A stretch of DNA of 15,591 bases from DASZHJ01 sp035280245 (GTDB taxonomy: Bacteria > Pseudomonadota > Alphaproteobacteria > ATCC43930 > CGMCC-115725), in contig DATEGF010000210.1 in NCBI GenBank assembly GCA_035280245.1, positions 1-15,591 of the forward strand. The letters are read 5' to 3'. The notes beneath the pieces were generated by a model that saw only the letters and a list, made by a program, of their open reading frames with translations, was not told the origin of the DNA and did no database searches. A program made the translations under genes and the position numbers. Within the stretch, counting starts at the first letter, position 1. Every line of letters starts with the position of its first letter. Below are positions 6,279 to 13,675 of this stretch, in pieces.

Positions 6279-8273
6279 ATGGCCGTGGTCTCATATCGCC
6301 GGCCCGTGAGCCAGGGCATCGCGCCCGTCGGCGGCCCGCCCTCGGGCGGCGGCGGTGACGGGCCACGGCTCAGGCGAAAGCTCACCACGATCCTCTGTGC
6401 GGACGTCGCGGGATACAGTCGCCTCACCGAGCACGACGAGGAGGGCACGCATCTCCGCCTCGCGGCACTCAATCGCGAGCTGCTCGAGCCCGCGATCGCC
6501 GCGCGCGGCGGAACCCTGATCAAGCGGACCGGCGACGGCCTGCTGGCGGAGTTCGCGAGCGTGGTCGAGGCGCTCCGCTACGCGATCGAGATCCAGATCG
6601 GCACCGCCGAGCGCAACGCCGGGCTGTCGCCCGATCAGCACTTCCTGCTTCGGATCGGCATCAATCTCGGCGACGTGATCGTCGAGGATGGCGACATTTT
6701 CGGCGACGGCGTCAATGTCGCGGTACGCCTGGAATCGCTCGCCGAGCCCGGCGGGATCGTGGTTTCCCAATCCGTGTGCGAGCACGTCCGCGGCAAGCTG
6801 AGGCTTCGCCTCGAGGACATGGGCGAGCAGGTGGTCAGAAACATCGCGCGTCCCGTCCACGCCTTTCGCGTGAAAGCCGAAAATCAGATGCGGCGGATCG
6901 AGCGCCCGCGGTATCCGTGGGTCGTCGCCGGCATTCTCGCGCTCGGCGCGGTCGTGGCCGTCTGGTCGAACGCACCGCAAGGGCACATGCCATCCTTGAT
7001 GAAGTCGCTGACGTGGCTGGCGGCGAGCGGGCCGGCGGCCCAGTCCCCGGCTCGGCTCTCGATCGTGGTGCTGCCGTTTGCGAACCTGAGCGGAGACGCC
7101 CAGGAGGATTATTTCGCCGACGGCATCACGGAAAGCCTGACGACCGATCTCTCCCGCGCGCTGCCCGGCAGCTTCGTGGTCGCTCGCGGCACCGCCTTCA
7201 CCTACAAGGGAAAGCCCGTCGACCCGCACAAGGTCGGCGGCGAGCTCCATGTGCGCTATTTCCTGCTCGGCAGCGCGACGACGGACGGCGATCGGGTGCG
7301 CGTCAACGCCCAGCTGATCGACGGCCAGGAGAATACGGAGCTCTGGGCCGAGAGGTTCGACAGCCGCCGCACGGACGTGCTCGACATCCAGGACCGGATC
7401 GTGGGCCGCCTCTCTCGTGCGGTGGGCTTGCGGCTGGTCGATATCGAGGCGAAGCGGAGCGAGCATGACCGGCTCGGCAATCCCGGGGCGGTCGATCTCG
7501 TCATGCGCGGCCAGTCCGTGATCAATCGACCGGCGACCCGGGAGACCATGATCGCTGGGCGCGGCCTGTTTCAAGAGGCTCTGCGCCAAGATCCCCACAA
7601 TGTCGACGCGCTCGCGGGCGTGGCGACCACCCAGGTATTCGAGGTGCTGAACGGCTACTACGAGGACGGCCGCGCGGAGCGCTTGCGGAGCGCGCGGGCG
7701 ATGGTCCAGCGCGCCCTCGCGATCGAGCCCCACCACGTCGTGGCACTCAAGGTGAATGCCGCGCTGCAGCGCGCCGACGGCCTCTTCGCGGACGCGATCG
7801 CCGCGAGCCAGGTCGTCATCGCGCAGAATCCCGGCGACCCCTGGGCCTATAAAGAAGTCGGACTGAGCAAGCTCTATCTCGGACGGTTCCAAGAGGCGCT
7901 CGAGTGGTTCGAGCGCGCCGATCAGATCGGGCCACGGGATCCGAGCCGATGGACGTGGCTCGAAGCGATGGGCCGAGCGCAGTTCTTCCTGGGTCGCGAC
8001 GAGGAGGCGATCCGCCTCTTGAAGCTCTCCGCCGACGCCAACCCGCGTGACGCTCGCGCCCACGCCCTGCTGGCGGCGATCTACGCCTCGTCGGGGCGTC
8101 GCGATGAGGCGACGGCGGCACTCACCGAGTGTCTGCGCTTGCGGCCCGATATGACGGTCGATCGACTCTTTGGCAATTGGTCGGTCCCGCTGGACGCCAC
8201 GAGTGCCGCCTACCGGAGCCAGCACGAGCGGTTCCGCGAGGGACTGCGGCGAGCGGGAATGCCCGAGACCTGA
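6279..8273 (+). CDS. Class III adenylate/guanylate cyclase with TolB-like and TPR regions
   Basis: The 664-residue protein has four parts. The class III cyclase catalytic domain (about 33-198) has both metal aspartates, D42 (CADVAGYSRL) and D86 (KRTGDGLLAEF), and the transition-state pair N146/R150 (GDGVNVAVRLE), so it looks active. One transmembrane segment lies at about 213-229. A TolB-like/FlgO-type segment (about 260-365) contains VVLPFANLSGDAQEDYFADG and VRYFLLGSATTDGDRVRVNAQL. The rest carries TPR-like helix pairs to the C-terminus. With cyclase first and one membrane pass, the TolB-like and TPR parts should be periplasmic and may sense the envelope (inference). The substrate, ATP or GTP, is likely ATP. 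GGAGG lies 6 bases before ATG 6279. Such hybrids are numerous in rhizobia and relatives. Confidence 0.93.
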   Translation: MAVVSYRRPVSQGIAPVGGPPSGGGGDGPRLRRKLTTILCADVAGYSRLTEHDEEGTHLRLAALNRELLEPAIAARGGTLIKRTGDGLLAEFASVVEALRYAIEIQIGTAERNAGLSPDQHFLLRIGINLGDVIVEDGDIFGDGVNVAVRLESLAEPGGIVVSQSVCEHVRGKLRLRLEDMGEQVVRNIARPVHAFRVKAENQMRRIERPRYPWVVAGILALGAVVAVWSNAPQGHMPSLMKSLTWLAASGPAAQSPARLSIVVLPFANLSGDAQEDYFADGITESLTTDLSRALPGSFVVARGTAFTYKGKPVDPHKVGGELHVRYFLLGSATTDGDRVRVNAQLIDGQENTELWAERFDSRRTDVLDIQDRIVGRLSRAVGLRLVDIEAKRSEHDRLGNPGAVDLVMRGQSVINRPATRETMIAGRGLFQEALRQDPHNVDALAGVATTQVFEVLNGYYEDGRAERLRSARAMVQRALAIEPHHVVALKVNAALQRADGLFADAIAASQVVIAQNPGDPWAYKEVGLSKLYLGRFQEALEWFERADQIGPRDPSRWTWLEAMGRAQFFLGRDEEAIRLLKLSADANPRDARAHALLAAIYASSGRRDEATAALTECLRLRPDMTVDRLFGNWSVPLDATSAAYRSQHERFREGLRRAGMPET

Positions 8274-8373
8274 TCGCGGGCGAACGGCCCAATTGATCTC
8301 GATCTACCCGAGCCCGCGGCGCTCCACGGCGCCGACGTTCATCAATCCCAATTCCGGCGGGATCGGTGGCAGC

Positions 8374-8490
8374 CTAAGCGAAGGCCAGGTCGGGAATGCG
8401 ACGCTCCGGGAGCAGTTGATCGTGCAGGACGTGGAGTAGGTCCTCGGCCTCGAACGGCTTCGCGATGAAAGCGTCGCCCAGCGCGTCGAG
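8374..8490 (-). pseudogene. Response-regulator receiver domain remnant (C-terminal end)
   Basis: The minus-strand frame ending at TAG 8374-8376 reads DALGDAFIAKPFEAEDLLHVLHDQLLPERR near its end. This matches the last strand and helix of a receiver domain, with the conserved Lys-Pro (IAKPF). The phosphoacceptor aspartate and the rest of the domain are absent. Upstream in this frame the sequence is only the shadow of the 55-residue gene. It looks like what remains after a deletion. The upstream boundary is approximate. Confidence 0.55.
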
Positions 8491-8501
8491 AAGTCGGGAA
8501 A

Positions 8502-8669
8502 TTACGTATCGGGGGAAAGCTTGATACCGCCCTCGAGCTCCAGGATCATTTCCTGGCACCGGACCGCGAGCATGATCAGGCGCTGAGCCTCGACCTCGTC
8601 GCTCTGGGCCTCCGCATCGCGCCAATAGGCCCGGACCTGCGCGCGGAGGAAATCTAGCTTGTTGGACAT
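8502..8669 (-). CDS. Small helical hypothetical protein (55 aa)
   Basis: ATG at 8669 (complement) to TAA at 8502 encodes 55 residues beginning MSNKLDFLRAQVRAYWRDAE and ending GGIKLSPDT. Two amphipathic helices are likely: residues about 3-20, and about 23-47 with the segment EAQRLIMLAVRCQEMILELE. There is no signal peptide. Size, helical periodicity and coding-like composition resemble short proteins encoded next to two-component genes in Bradyrhizobium-like bacteria, but I cannot name the family. The ribosome-binding site is weak (GAG about 8 bases upstream). A receiver-domain remnant follows directly. The FNR/FixK box at 8787-8800 and a TATACG at 8760-8765 would place a start site near 8752, suggesting oxygen-responsive expression. 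Confidence 0.6.
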   Translation of the reverse strand: MSNKLDFLRAQVRAYWRDAEAQSDEVEAQRLIMLAVRCQEMILELEGGIKLSPDT

Positions 8670-8699
8670 GCTCGGCTCGCGTCTCGTTTCGAAGCTGCC

Positions 8700-8717
8700 A
8701 GACAGACAAGGCTGTCT
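8700..8717. promoter_or_regulatory. Small dyad upstream of the 55-aa gene
   Basis: AGACAG (8700-8705) and CTGTCT (8712-8717) are inverted across six bases. The dyad would lie in the predicted 5' leader of the 55-residue gene. It could be an operator or a small RNA hairpin; the sequence does not decide. Confidence 0.3.
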
Positions 8718-8786
8718 ACCAGGAGGAGGTAAACCGATTCTTTCACTGGCGAAGCAGTACGTATAAGTCCCTATCCCCGCGGCCCA

Positions 8787-8800
8787 TTGATCTGGATCAA
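8787..8800. promoter_or_regulatory. FNR/FixK/Anr-type box
   Basis: TTGATCTGGATCAA is a perfect TTGAT-N4-ATCAA dyad, the binding consensus of FNR, Anr and FixK regulators. It is in the 205-base gap between the 55-residue gene and the TetR gene. For the minus strand, a TATACG at 8765-8760 gives a start near 8752, 41.5 bases from the box centre (class II spacing). For the plus strand, a weaker TTATCG at 8825-8830 gives the same spacing. Confidence 0.7.
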
Positions 8801-8874
8801 GGGTATTCGCGCCGATCCGTGCTGTTATCGGGACGCGGGCGGAGCGCCACGCCGATCGGACGCATGCGACGGGA

Positions 8875-9486
8875 ATGAGCGGAAAGAAAAAAGGGCAAAA
8901 GCCAGGCCAAGCACGCGAGCGCCTCGTGCGCGCGGCCTACGATCTCTTCACCAAGAAGGGCATCGCGCAGGTCGGCGTCGACGCGATCGTGGCGCGCTCC
9001 GGCTGCGCCAAGGCGAGCCTCTACGCCAACTTCAAATCGAAGGACGATCTCGCGCTCGCCTATCTCGAGCTGCGCGAGAAGGTGTGGACGCGCGATTGGC
9101 TCGAGACCGAGATCCACCGCCGCGAATCCGACCCGAAGGCCCAGCTGCTCGCGATTTTCGACATCTACGACGAGTGGTTTCGACGCAAGGATTTCGAGGG
9201 CTGCGCATTCGTCAATGTGCTCCTCGAGGCGAGAGCCGACGGCGCCGTCCGGGACGCCGCCGCCGCCTACCTCACCAATCTGCGGTCCATCGTCGCGGAC
9301 ATCGCGCGCGCGGCGGGGCTCAGCGAGCCCAAGAACCTCGCACGGGTCTGGCACGTTCTGATGACGGGCGCGATCATCTCCGCCTGCGAGGGCGATCGCC
9401 AAGCCGCGATCGGTGCGCTTTGGACGGCCCGTCTGGTCCTGAAGAACTGGAACGGCGGGACCGCCTATCGGCGGGCTGCGTCGTAG
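8875..9486 (+). CDS. TetR/AcrR-family transcriptional regulator
   Basis: The 203-residue protein has the TetR length. The DNA-binding domain covers about residues 13-62: ARERLVRAAYDLFTKKG, then VGVDAIVARSGCAKASLYANF with the recognition helix, and KSKDDLALAYLE. The C-terminal ligand domain is helical, with FEGCAFVNVLLEA and a conserved-looking HVLMTGAIISAC helix. The ligand and targets are unknown. The start lacks a good ribosome-binding sequence (only GGGA immediately before it), but no better start is in frame. The FNR/FixK box lies 74 bases upstream, so the regulator may be induced at low oxygen. Downstream a 180-base gap precedes the HerA-type gene. Confidence 0.93.
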   Translation: MSGKKKGQKPGQARERLVRAAYDLFTKKGIAQVGVDAIVARSGCAKASLYANFKSKDDLALAYLELREKVWTRDWLETEIHRRESDPKAQLLAIFDIYDEWFRRKDFEGCAFVNVLLEARADGAVRDAAAAYLTNLRSIVADIARAAGLSEPKNLARVWHVLMTGAIISACEGDRQAAIGALWTARLVLKNWNGGTAYRRAAS

Positions 9487-9575
9487 ACCACCAGCGCACC
9501 CGTCGTCGCGCGGCGTCCCATCCCGGCTGAATACGAGATCGCACGCTTCCGCGATCAGCCCGCGCGCCAACGTCG

Positions 9576-9591
9576 TTCACGCAACGTTAAC
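9576..9591 (+). promoter_or_regulatory. Near-consensus CtrA-type site
   Basis: TTCA (9576-9579), seven bases, then TTAAC (9587-9591) differs by one base from TTAA-N7-TTAAC. It lies 75 bases before the HerA-type gene start. A one-mismatch site of this kind could occur by chance, so the call is tentative. The rest of 9487-9666 holds only a 6-bp dyad at 9537-9556. Confidence 0.35.
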
Positions 9592-9666
9592 GCGGCATGA
9601 GCTGAAATCCACTCTCTCGGGCAAAGCCGCCCGGAATTCTCTTGGCGCTCCCGGGGGAGCGGAGCC

Positions 9667-11346
9667 ATGGACCATGCATTGGCCAGCACGGGCGCCCGAT
9701 CCACCGCTGCGAGCGGATCGGAACCATCCGAGGCGCGGGCTCGGCCCCTGAAGGACACCGCGCAGATCGGCGTGGTGACGGCGGTCTCGGGCGCGCGGCT
9801 CTCTTTCACGCTGCTGAACGCCGCCCTCGTGAGCGCGGGCGAAGCCAACTACGAGCGCGCCCAAGTGGGCTCGCTGGTCAAGATCGCCACGCCCACCACC
9901 GCGGCCTTCGGCTTCATCGAGAGCATCGCCTTCCAACGCACGCCGTCGGGCGCCGGGCCCGACAGCCTCGCGGTCGCGAATGTCGAGCTCCTGGGAGAGC
10001 TCGCGGGCTCGGGCGCGACGCGCCGGTTCTCGCGCGGCGTCTCGACTTATCCGGCCCTCGCCGCGCCGGTCTTCATGGCGAGCACGGACGACCTCACCCT
10101 CATCTACGCCAAGCCCAAGGGCTGGACGGTGCCGATCGGCACCCTCTATCAGAACCCCGACCGCTCGGCGCATCTCCTGCTCGAGGAGTTTCTCTCGCGG
10201 CACTCCGCGATCCTCGGCACTACCGGCACTGGCAAATCCTGCGCGCTGGCGCTCATCCTGCACGCACTCCTCGAGCACAATCCCAACGCCCACGTCGTGC
10301 TACTCGATCCGCACGACGAGTACAGCTCCGCCTTCCGCGGCATCGCCGACTGCGTCACGCCAAGGAATTTCCAGCTGCCCTACTGGCTCCTGAGCTTCGA
10401 GGAGATCTGCGAGCTGCTGTGCAGCCGGGAGCCCACCGCGCGCAGCCGCGAGATCCCGATCCTCCGGGAAGCGATCGTCCAGGCGAAAGAAGACTACGCC
10501 AGCAGGTCCGGCGACGAGACGCGCATCACCGTCGACACGCCGGTACCCTACCGGATCATGCACCTCGTGCAGCACATCACGTTCGCGAGCGGACGGCTCA
10601 ACAAGCCCGACGACGCCACGCCCTATCTGCGCTTGACCGCGCGGATCGAGATGCTCTGCCGCGACAAGCAGTACGAGTTCATGTTCGGCGGCGCCACCGC
10701 GGACACCATGAGCCTGGTGCTGTCGCGCCTGTTGCGCATCCCCGTGCGCGGCAAGCCGATCACCATCTTCGACCTCTCCTCGGTGCCCTCGGAGATCGTC
10801 GACGTGGTGGTCTCGCTGATGTGCCGGCTGATCTTCGACTTCTCGCGCTGGGCAAGCCGCGAGCATGGCTTCCCGACGCTCCTGATCTGCGAAGAGGCGC
10901 ATCGCTATCTGCCGCGCAACGAGTCCATGGGCTTCGAGCCGACCCGTCGCGCGATCTCGCGCATCGCCAAGGAAGGTCGCAAGTACGGGATCTCGCTCTG
11001 CCTCGTGACCCAGCACGTCTCCGAGATCTCCGAGCGCGTGCTCTCTCAGTGCAGCACCATCCTGGCGCTCCGGCTCAGCAGCGAGGCCGACCAGGCGTTC
11101 GTGCGCCGCGCGCTCACCGACAATGCCGCGGGATTGCTGAGCGCACTCCCGGTGCTGCAACGGCAGGAGGCGATTGCCTTCGGCGAAGGCGTCCCGCATC
11201 CCATGCGCATCCGCTTCGCCGAGCTCGAATCGGCACTCAGACCCAAGAGCGGCTCGGCCAACTTTCACGATGCCTGGAAGCACGACCGCCGCAGCCATGA
11301 TTTCGTCGACGACATCGTCGAGCGCTGGCGGGAGCAGACGTACTAG
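9667..11346 (+). CDS. HerA-type hexameric ATPase (DUF87 / HAS-barrel)
   Basis: The 559-residue protein has an N-terminal barrel-like region (about 32-150) starting with IGVVTAVSGARLSFTL, followed by a RecA/FtsK-like motor. Walker A is GTTGTGKS at 184-191, a strand with VVLLDPHDEY follows, and Walker B is LLICEEAH at 405-412. The later RKYGISLCLVTQHVSEI segment matches the sensor and arginine region of HerA. HerA proteins are DNA translocases that work with the NurA nuclease in archaea and with varied effectors in bacterial defence pairs. No nuclease, SIR2 or other partner is adjacent here. This looks like the stand-alone alphaproteobacterial version, whose role is unknown to me. GGGGGAG lies about 9 bases before the ATG. 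The stop TAG is in a CTAGAG sequence. Confidence 0.9.
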   Translation: MDHALASTGARSTAASGSEPSEARARPLKDTAQIGVVTAVSGARLSFTLLNAALVSAGEANYERAQVGSLVKIATPTTAAFGFIESIAFQRTPSGAGPDSLAVANVELLGELAGSGATRRFSRGVSTYPALAAPVFMASTDDLTLIYAKPKGWTVPIGTLYQNPDRSAHLLLEEFLSRHSAILGTTGTGKSCALALILHALLEHNPNAHVVLLDPHDEYSSAFRGIADCVTPRNFQLPYWLLSFEEICELLCSREPTARSREIPILREAIVQAKEDYASRSGDETRITVDTPVPYRIMHLVQHITFASGRLNKPDDATPYLRLTARIEMLCRDKQYEFMFGGATADTMSLVLSRLLRIPVRGKPITIFDLSSVPSEIVDVVVSLMCRLIFDFSRWASREHGFPTLLICEEAHRYLPRNESMGFEPTRRAISRIAKEGRKYGISLCLVTQHVSEISERVLSQCSTILALRLSSEADQAFVRRALTDNAAGLLSALPVLQRQEAIAFGEGVPHPMRIRFAELESALRPKSGSANFHDAWKHDRRSHDFVDDIVERWREQTY

Positions 11347-11431
11347 AGCGATTGCTGGATCGAAACGGTGCGTTGGGATCGCCTCGCTCCAAATTCAGGG
11401 GCGCGGCGAACGATTCTATCCTCAAGCCGCG

Positions 11432-12562
11432 CTAGTTGAGGCCGGCGAAGGCGCCGTGGACGCCCGCGATCACGCGGCCCACTTGGTCTTCCGTGAGCTG
11501 CGGGAACATGGGGAGGCTCAAGACTTCGCGGGCGGCGCGCTCGGTCTCGCCGAGGCCCGAGGGGCCGATCGCGAGGCGGCCGCGATAGGCGGGCTGCAGG
11601 TGCACCGGCACGGGGTAATGGATGTTAGTGCCGATGCCGCGCTCGCGGAGCGCCCGCTGCAGGCCCTCGCGATGCTCGGTGCGGACCACGTATTGATGGA
11701 AGACGTGGGTCGCGTCGCCCCGGCGGCCCGGCAGCTGCAGCGGGAGGCCCGCGAGCCCCTTGTCATAAGCGGCGGCGATCTCGCGCCGGCGCTGGTTCTC
11801 GGCCTCGAGCATGGTGAGCCGCACGCGCAGCACCGCGGCCTGGATCTCGTCGAGGCGCGAGTTCACGCCGGTGATGTCGCTGATGTAGCGCTGGCGCCAG
11901 CCATATTGCCGGAGCGCGCGGAGCCGCTCGGCGAGCGAGTCCTCGCCGGTCACCACCATGCCGCCGTCGCCGATGGCGCCGAGGTTCTTGGTCGGATAGA
12001 AGCTGAACGCCGCGATCCGGCCGATGCTGCCGACCGTGCGCGCGCCCGAGAGCGCGCCGTGGCATTGCGCGGAATCCTCGACCAGCGTGGCACCCGCGCG
12101 CTTCGTCGCGGGCTCGATCGCCGCGAGGTCAGCGGGCTGGCCGTAGAGATGGACGGGCATCACCGCGGCGATGCGGCCGGGCGGCTTCGCGAGCACTTCC
12201 GCAAGCGCGCGCGGTGACATGGTGCCGGTCGAGGGCTCGATATCGACCAGCAGCGGCTTGGCGCCCGCGAGCTCGATCGCGGCAACCGTACCCACCGCCG
12301 TGTGCGAAACCGTGACCACATAGTCGTCGGGACCGACCTCGAGCGCCCGCAGCGCCAAGATCAGCGCGTCCGTGCCGCTCGCCACGCCGACGCCGTGGTT
12401 CACGCCAACGAAGGCCGAGAATTCCTGCTCGAAGCCTTGGACCTCGCGGCCCAGGATATAGCTACCGCTCTCGATGACCTGGATGATCGCGATCTCGATG
12501 CGCGAGCGGAGAGCCAGGACCCCCGCGCGAGGATCGCTCTGCGGTATCGGCTCGTCGGGCAT
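11432..12562 (-). CDS. DegT/DnrJ/EryC1/StrS-family sugar aminotransferase
   Basis: The 376-residue protein is a PLP-dependent fold-type I enzyme that aminates keto-sugar nucleotides. The phosphate-binding loop is ASGTDAL (61-67), the cofactor-ring aspartate is D163 (VEDSAQCHGA), and the Schiff-base lysine is K192 in SFYPTKNLGAIGDGG. Further family motifs are MPVHLYGQPADL and the C-terminal NIHYPVPVHLQPAY. It most resembles the group that makes 3- or 4-amino-deoxy sugars (QdtB/FdtB/WecE-like), but the sugar cannot be read from sequence. GGGAGA lies just before the ATG. It follows the epimerase gene by 29 bases on the same strand and so is probably co-transcribed. No glycosyltransferase is nearby, so the product's destination (lipopolysaccharide, capsule or glycoprotein) is open. 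Confidence 0.93.
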   Translation of the reverse strand: MPDEPIPQSDPRAGVLALRSRIEIAIIQVIESGSYILGREVQGFEQEFSAFVGVNHGVGVASGTDALILALRALEVGPDDYVVTVSHTAVGTVAAIELAGAKPLLVDIEPSTGTMSPRALAEVLAKPPGRIAAVMPVHLYGQPADLAAIEPATKRAGATLVEDSAQCHGALSGARTVGSIGRIAAFSFYPTKNLGAIGDGGMVVTGEDSLAERLRALRQYGWRQRYISDITGVNSRLDEIQAAVLRVRLTMLEAENQRRREIAAAYDKGLAGLPLQLPGRRGDATHVFHQYVVRTEHREGLQRALRERGIGTNIHYPVPVHLQPAYRGRLAIGPSGLGETERAAREVLSLPMFPQLTEDQVGRVIAGVHGAFAGLN

Positions 12563-12591
12563 GGTTCTCCCTGTCCGCTTTTGCCGACTAT

Positions 12592-13608
12592 TTAGACATA
12601 CTTCGCGAGCCGTGTACGGAAGAAATCCAGGGACATTTCCAGGCCGGGACGGATTCCAATCCGCGGCCGCCAGCCGGTGATACGCTTAAAGGTTGCATCG
12701 TCGGCCCAGTAGTCACCGATGTCGATCGCCTTCCGCTCCGGCGGGAACTCCTTGACGACGGAGCGTCCGCCGCCGTGCGCGGCTACCAGCGCCTCCGCCA
12801 GCTCTTTGAGCGTTACCGCACCGTCGCCGCCGATGTTGTAGACGCCACCCTCGGTGGCGGGCGTCGTGGCCGCCAGCAGAAACGCGTCGGCCACATCCTC
12901 CACATAGGTGAAGTCGCGCTTCTGCTCGCCGCCCCACAGCTCGAACGGCCGGCCTTCCAGCACGGCGCGCAGCCAGGCCCCGACGAACGTCTGGCGGGCG
13001 TCGCGGATGCGCATGCCGGGCCCATAGGTGTTGGTGAGCCGGAGCGCGGTCGTGCGCAAGCCGTGGACCCGATGATAGAGCAGGTGAAACGCCTCGCCCG
13101 CGAGCTTGTCGATGCCGTTCACGTCGACGGGGCGGAGCGGATGGCGCTCGTCCACGGGCAGGTAATCCGGCTTCCCGTAGATCTGCCGCGTGCTCGCGAA
13201 GACGATGCGCAGCCCCGGATTGACGTCGCGCACCGCCTCCAGCAGCGCCAGCTGCGCCCGCGCGTTGACGTCGAGGTCAGCGAGCGGCGCCTGCATGGAG
13301 CCCAGGTGGCTCGTCTGCGCCGCGAGATTAAGCAGAAGATCCCGGCCCGCGAGGGCGCGGCGGACCGCGTCGGCATCCCTGATATCGCCGATCGCCACCT
13401 CGACGCGGCCCTCGAGCCCCTCGATGTTGGCGCGGTTCGCCCCCGAGTCGGGATCGAGATTGTCGAGGATGCGCACCTCGGCGCCCGCCGCGACGAGCCG
13501 GCGCGTGAGCGCGGAGCCGATCAGGCCGAACCCTCCCGTGATCAGGATTTTCGCGGCTTTGAAGGCGGTCGCGGGATCGGACGCGGGCGGCAGCGGAGCG
13601 GTTGTCAT
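12592..13608 (-). CDS. NAD-dependent epimerase/dehydratase (extended SDR)
   Basis: The 338-residue protein is an extended short-chain dehydrogenase. The Rossmann dinucleotide motif is GGFGLIG (25-31), the second strand ends in D49 (RILDNLD), D74-I75 (GDIRD) binds adenine, and NLAAQTS (94-100) follows. The active-site Ser/Thr is at 139-140 (ASTRQIYG). The usual YxxxK reads NGIDK (164-168), so tyrosine is replaced by asparagine while K168 remains. RLTNTYGPGM and RDFTYVEDVADAFLLA are sugar-nucleotide epimerase signatures. I recall a subfamily with NGxxK, so this may be natural rather than damage. It probably acts on a nucleotide sugar before the aminotransferase. The ATG lies in a hairpin and overlaps a mini-ORF stop. 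Confidence 0.92.
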   Translation of the reverse strand: MTTAPLPPASDPATAFKAAKILITGGFGLIGSALTRRLVAAGAEVRILDNLDPDSGANRANIEGLEGRVEVAIGDIRDADAVRRALAGRDLLLNLAAQTSHLGSMQAPLADLDVNARAQLALLEAVRDVNPGLRIVFASTRQIYGKPDYLPVDERHPLRPVDVNGIDKLAGEAFHLLYHRVHGLRTTALRLTNTYGPGMRIRDARQTFVGAWLRAVLEGRPFELWGGEQKRDFTYVEDVADAFLLAATTPATEGGVYNIGGDGAVTLKELAEALVAAHGGGRSVVKEFPPERKAIDIGDYWADDATFKRITGWRPRIGIRPGLEMSLDFFRTRLAKYV

Positions 13609-13641
13609 GACGAGACTCTTGACCTCGCGAGTCTCATGACA
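13603..13641 (-). promoter_or_regulatory. Inverted repeat over the epimerase start, with mini-ORF
   Basis: TGTCATGA (13603-13610) pairs with TCATGACA (13634-13641), and GACTC (13614-13618) with GAGTC (13629-13633), leaving a 3-base bulge and 10-base loop. In the minus-strand transcript this would bury the epimerase ATG. The same stretch encodes ATG (13637) to TGA (13605), a 10-residue peptide MRLARSRVSS whose stop overlaps that ATG as ATGA. It could instead be an operator for the divergent pair. Confidence 0.45.
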
Positions 13642-13675
13642 GACAAGGCGTCAGTCGAAAAGCACTTTTGTCAGC

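Noticed and set aside
6291..8225. A very long open frame (about 640 codons) antisense to the cyclase gene
   Set aside because: It mirrors the codon phase of a high-GC gene. The plus strand has catalytic motifs and a ribosome-binding site; the antisense peptide shows no family and is rich in Arg, His and Asp as expected for a shadow.
8293..8306. Second FNR-like sequence, TTGATCTCGATCTA
   Set aside because: One half-site is imperfect and it lies between convergent 3' ends with no promoter to serve.
8721..8731. Very strong ribosome-binding sequence (AGGAGGAGGTA) on the plus strand
   Set aside because: No ATG, GTG or TTG follows at a useful distance; the only frame would need an ATT start and ends after nine codons.
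9667..11346. HerA-type ATPase as part of a defence system
   Set aside because: No nuclease, SIR2 or other effector is adjacent, and neighbours are a TetR regulator and sugar genes. Kept as an orphan ATPase instead.
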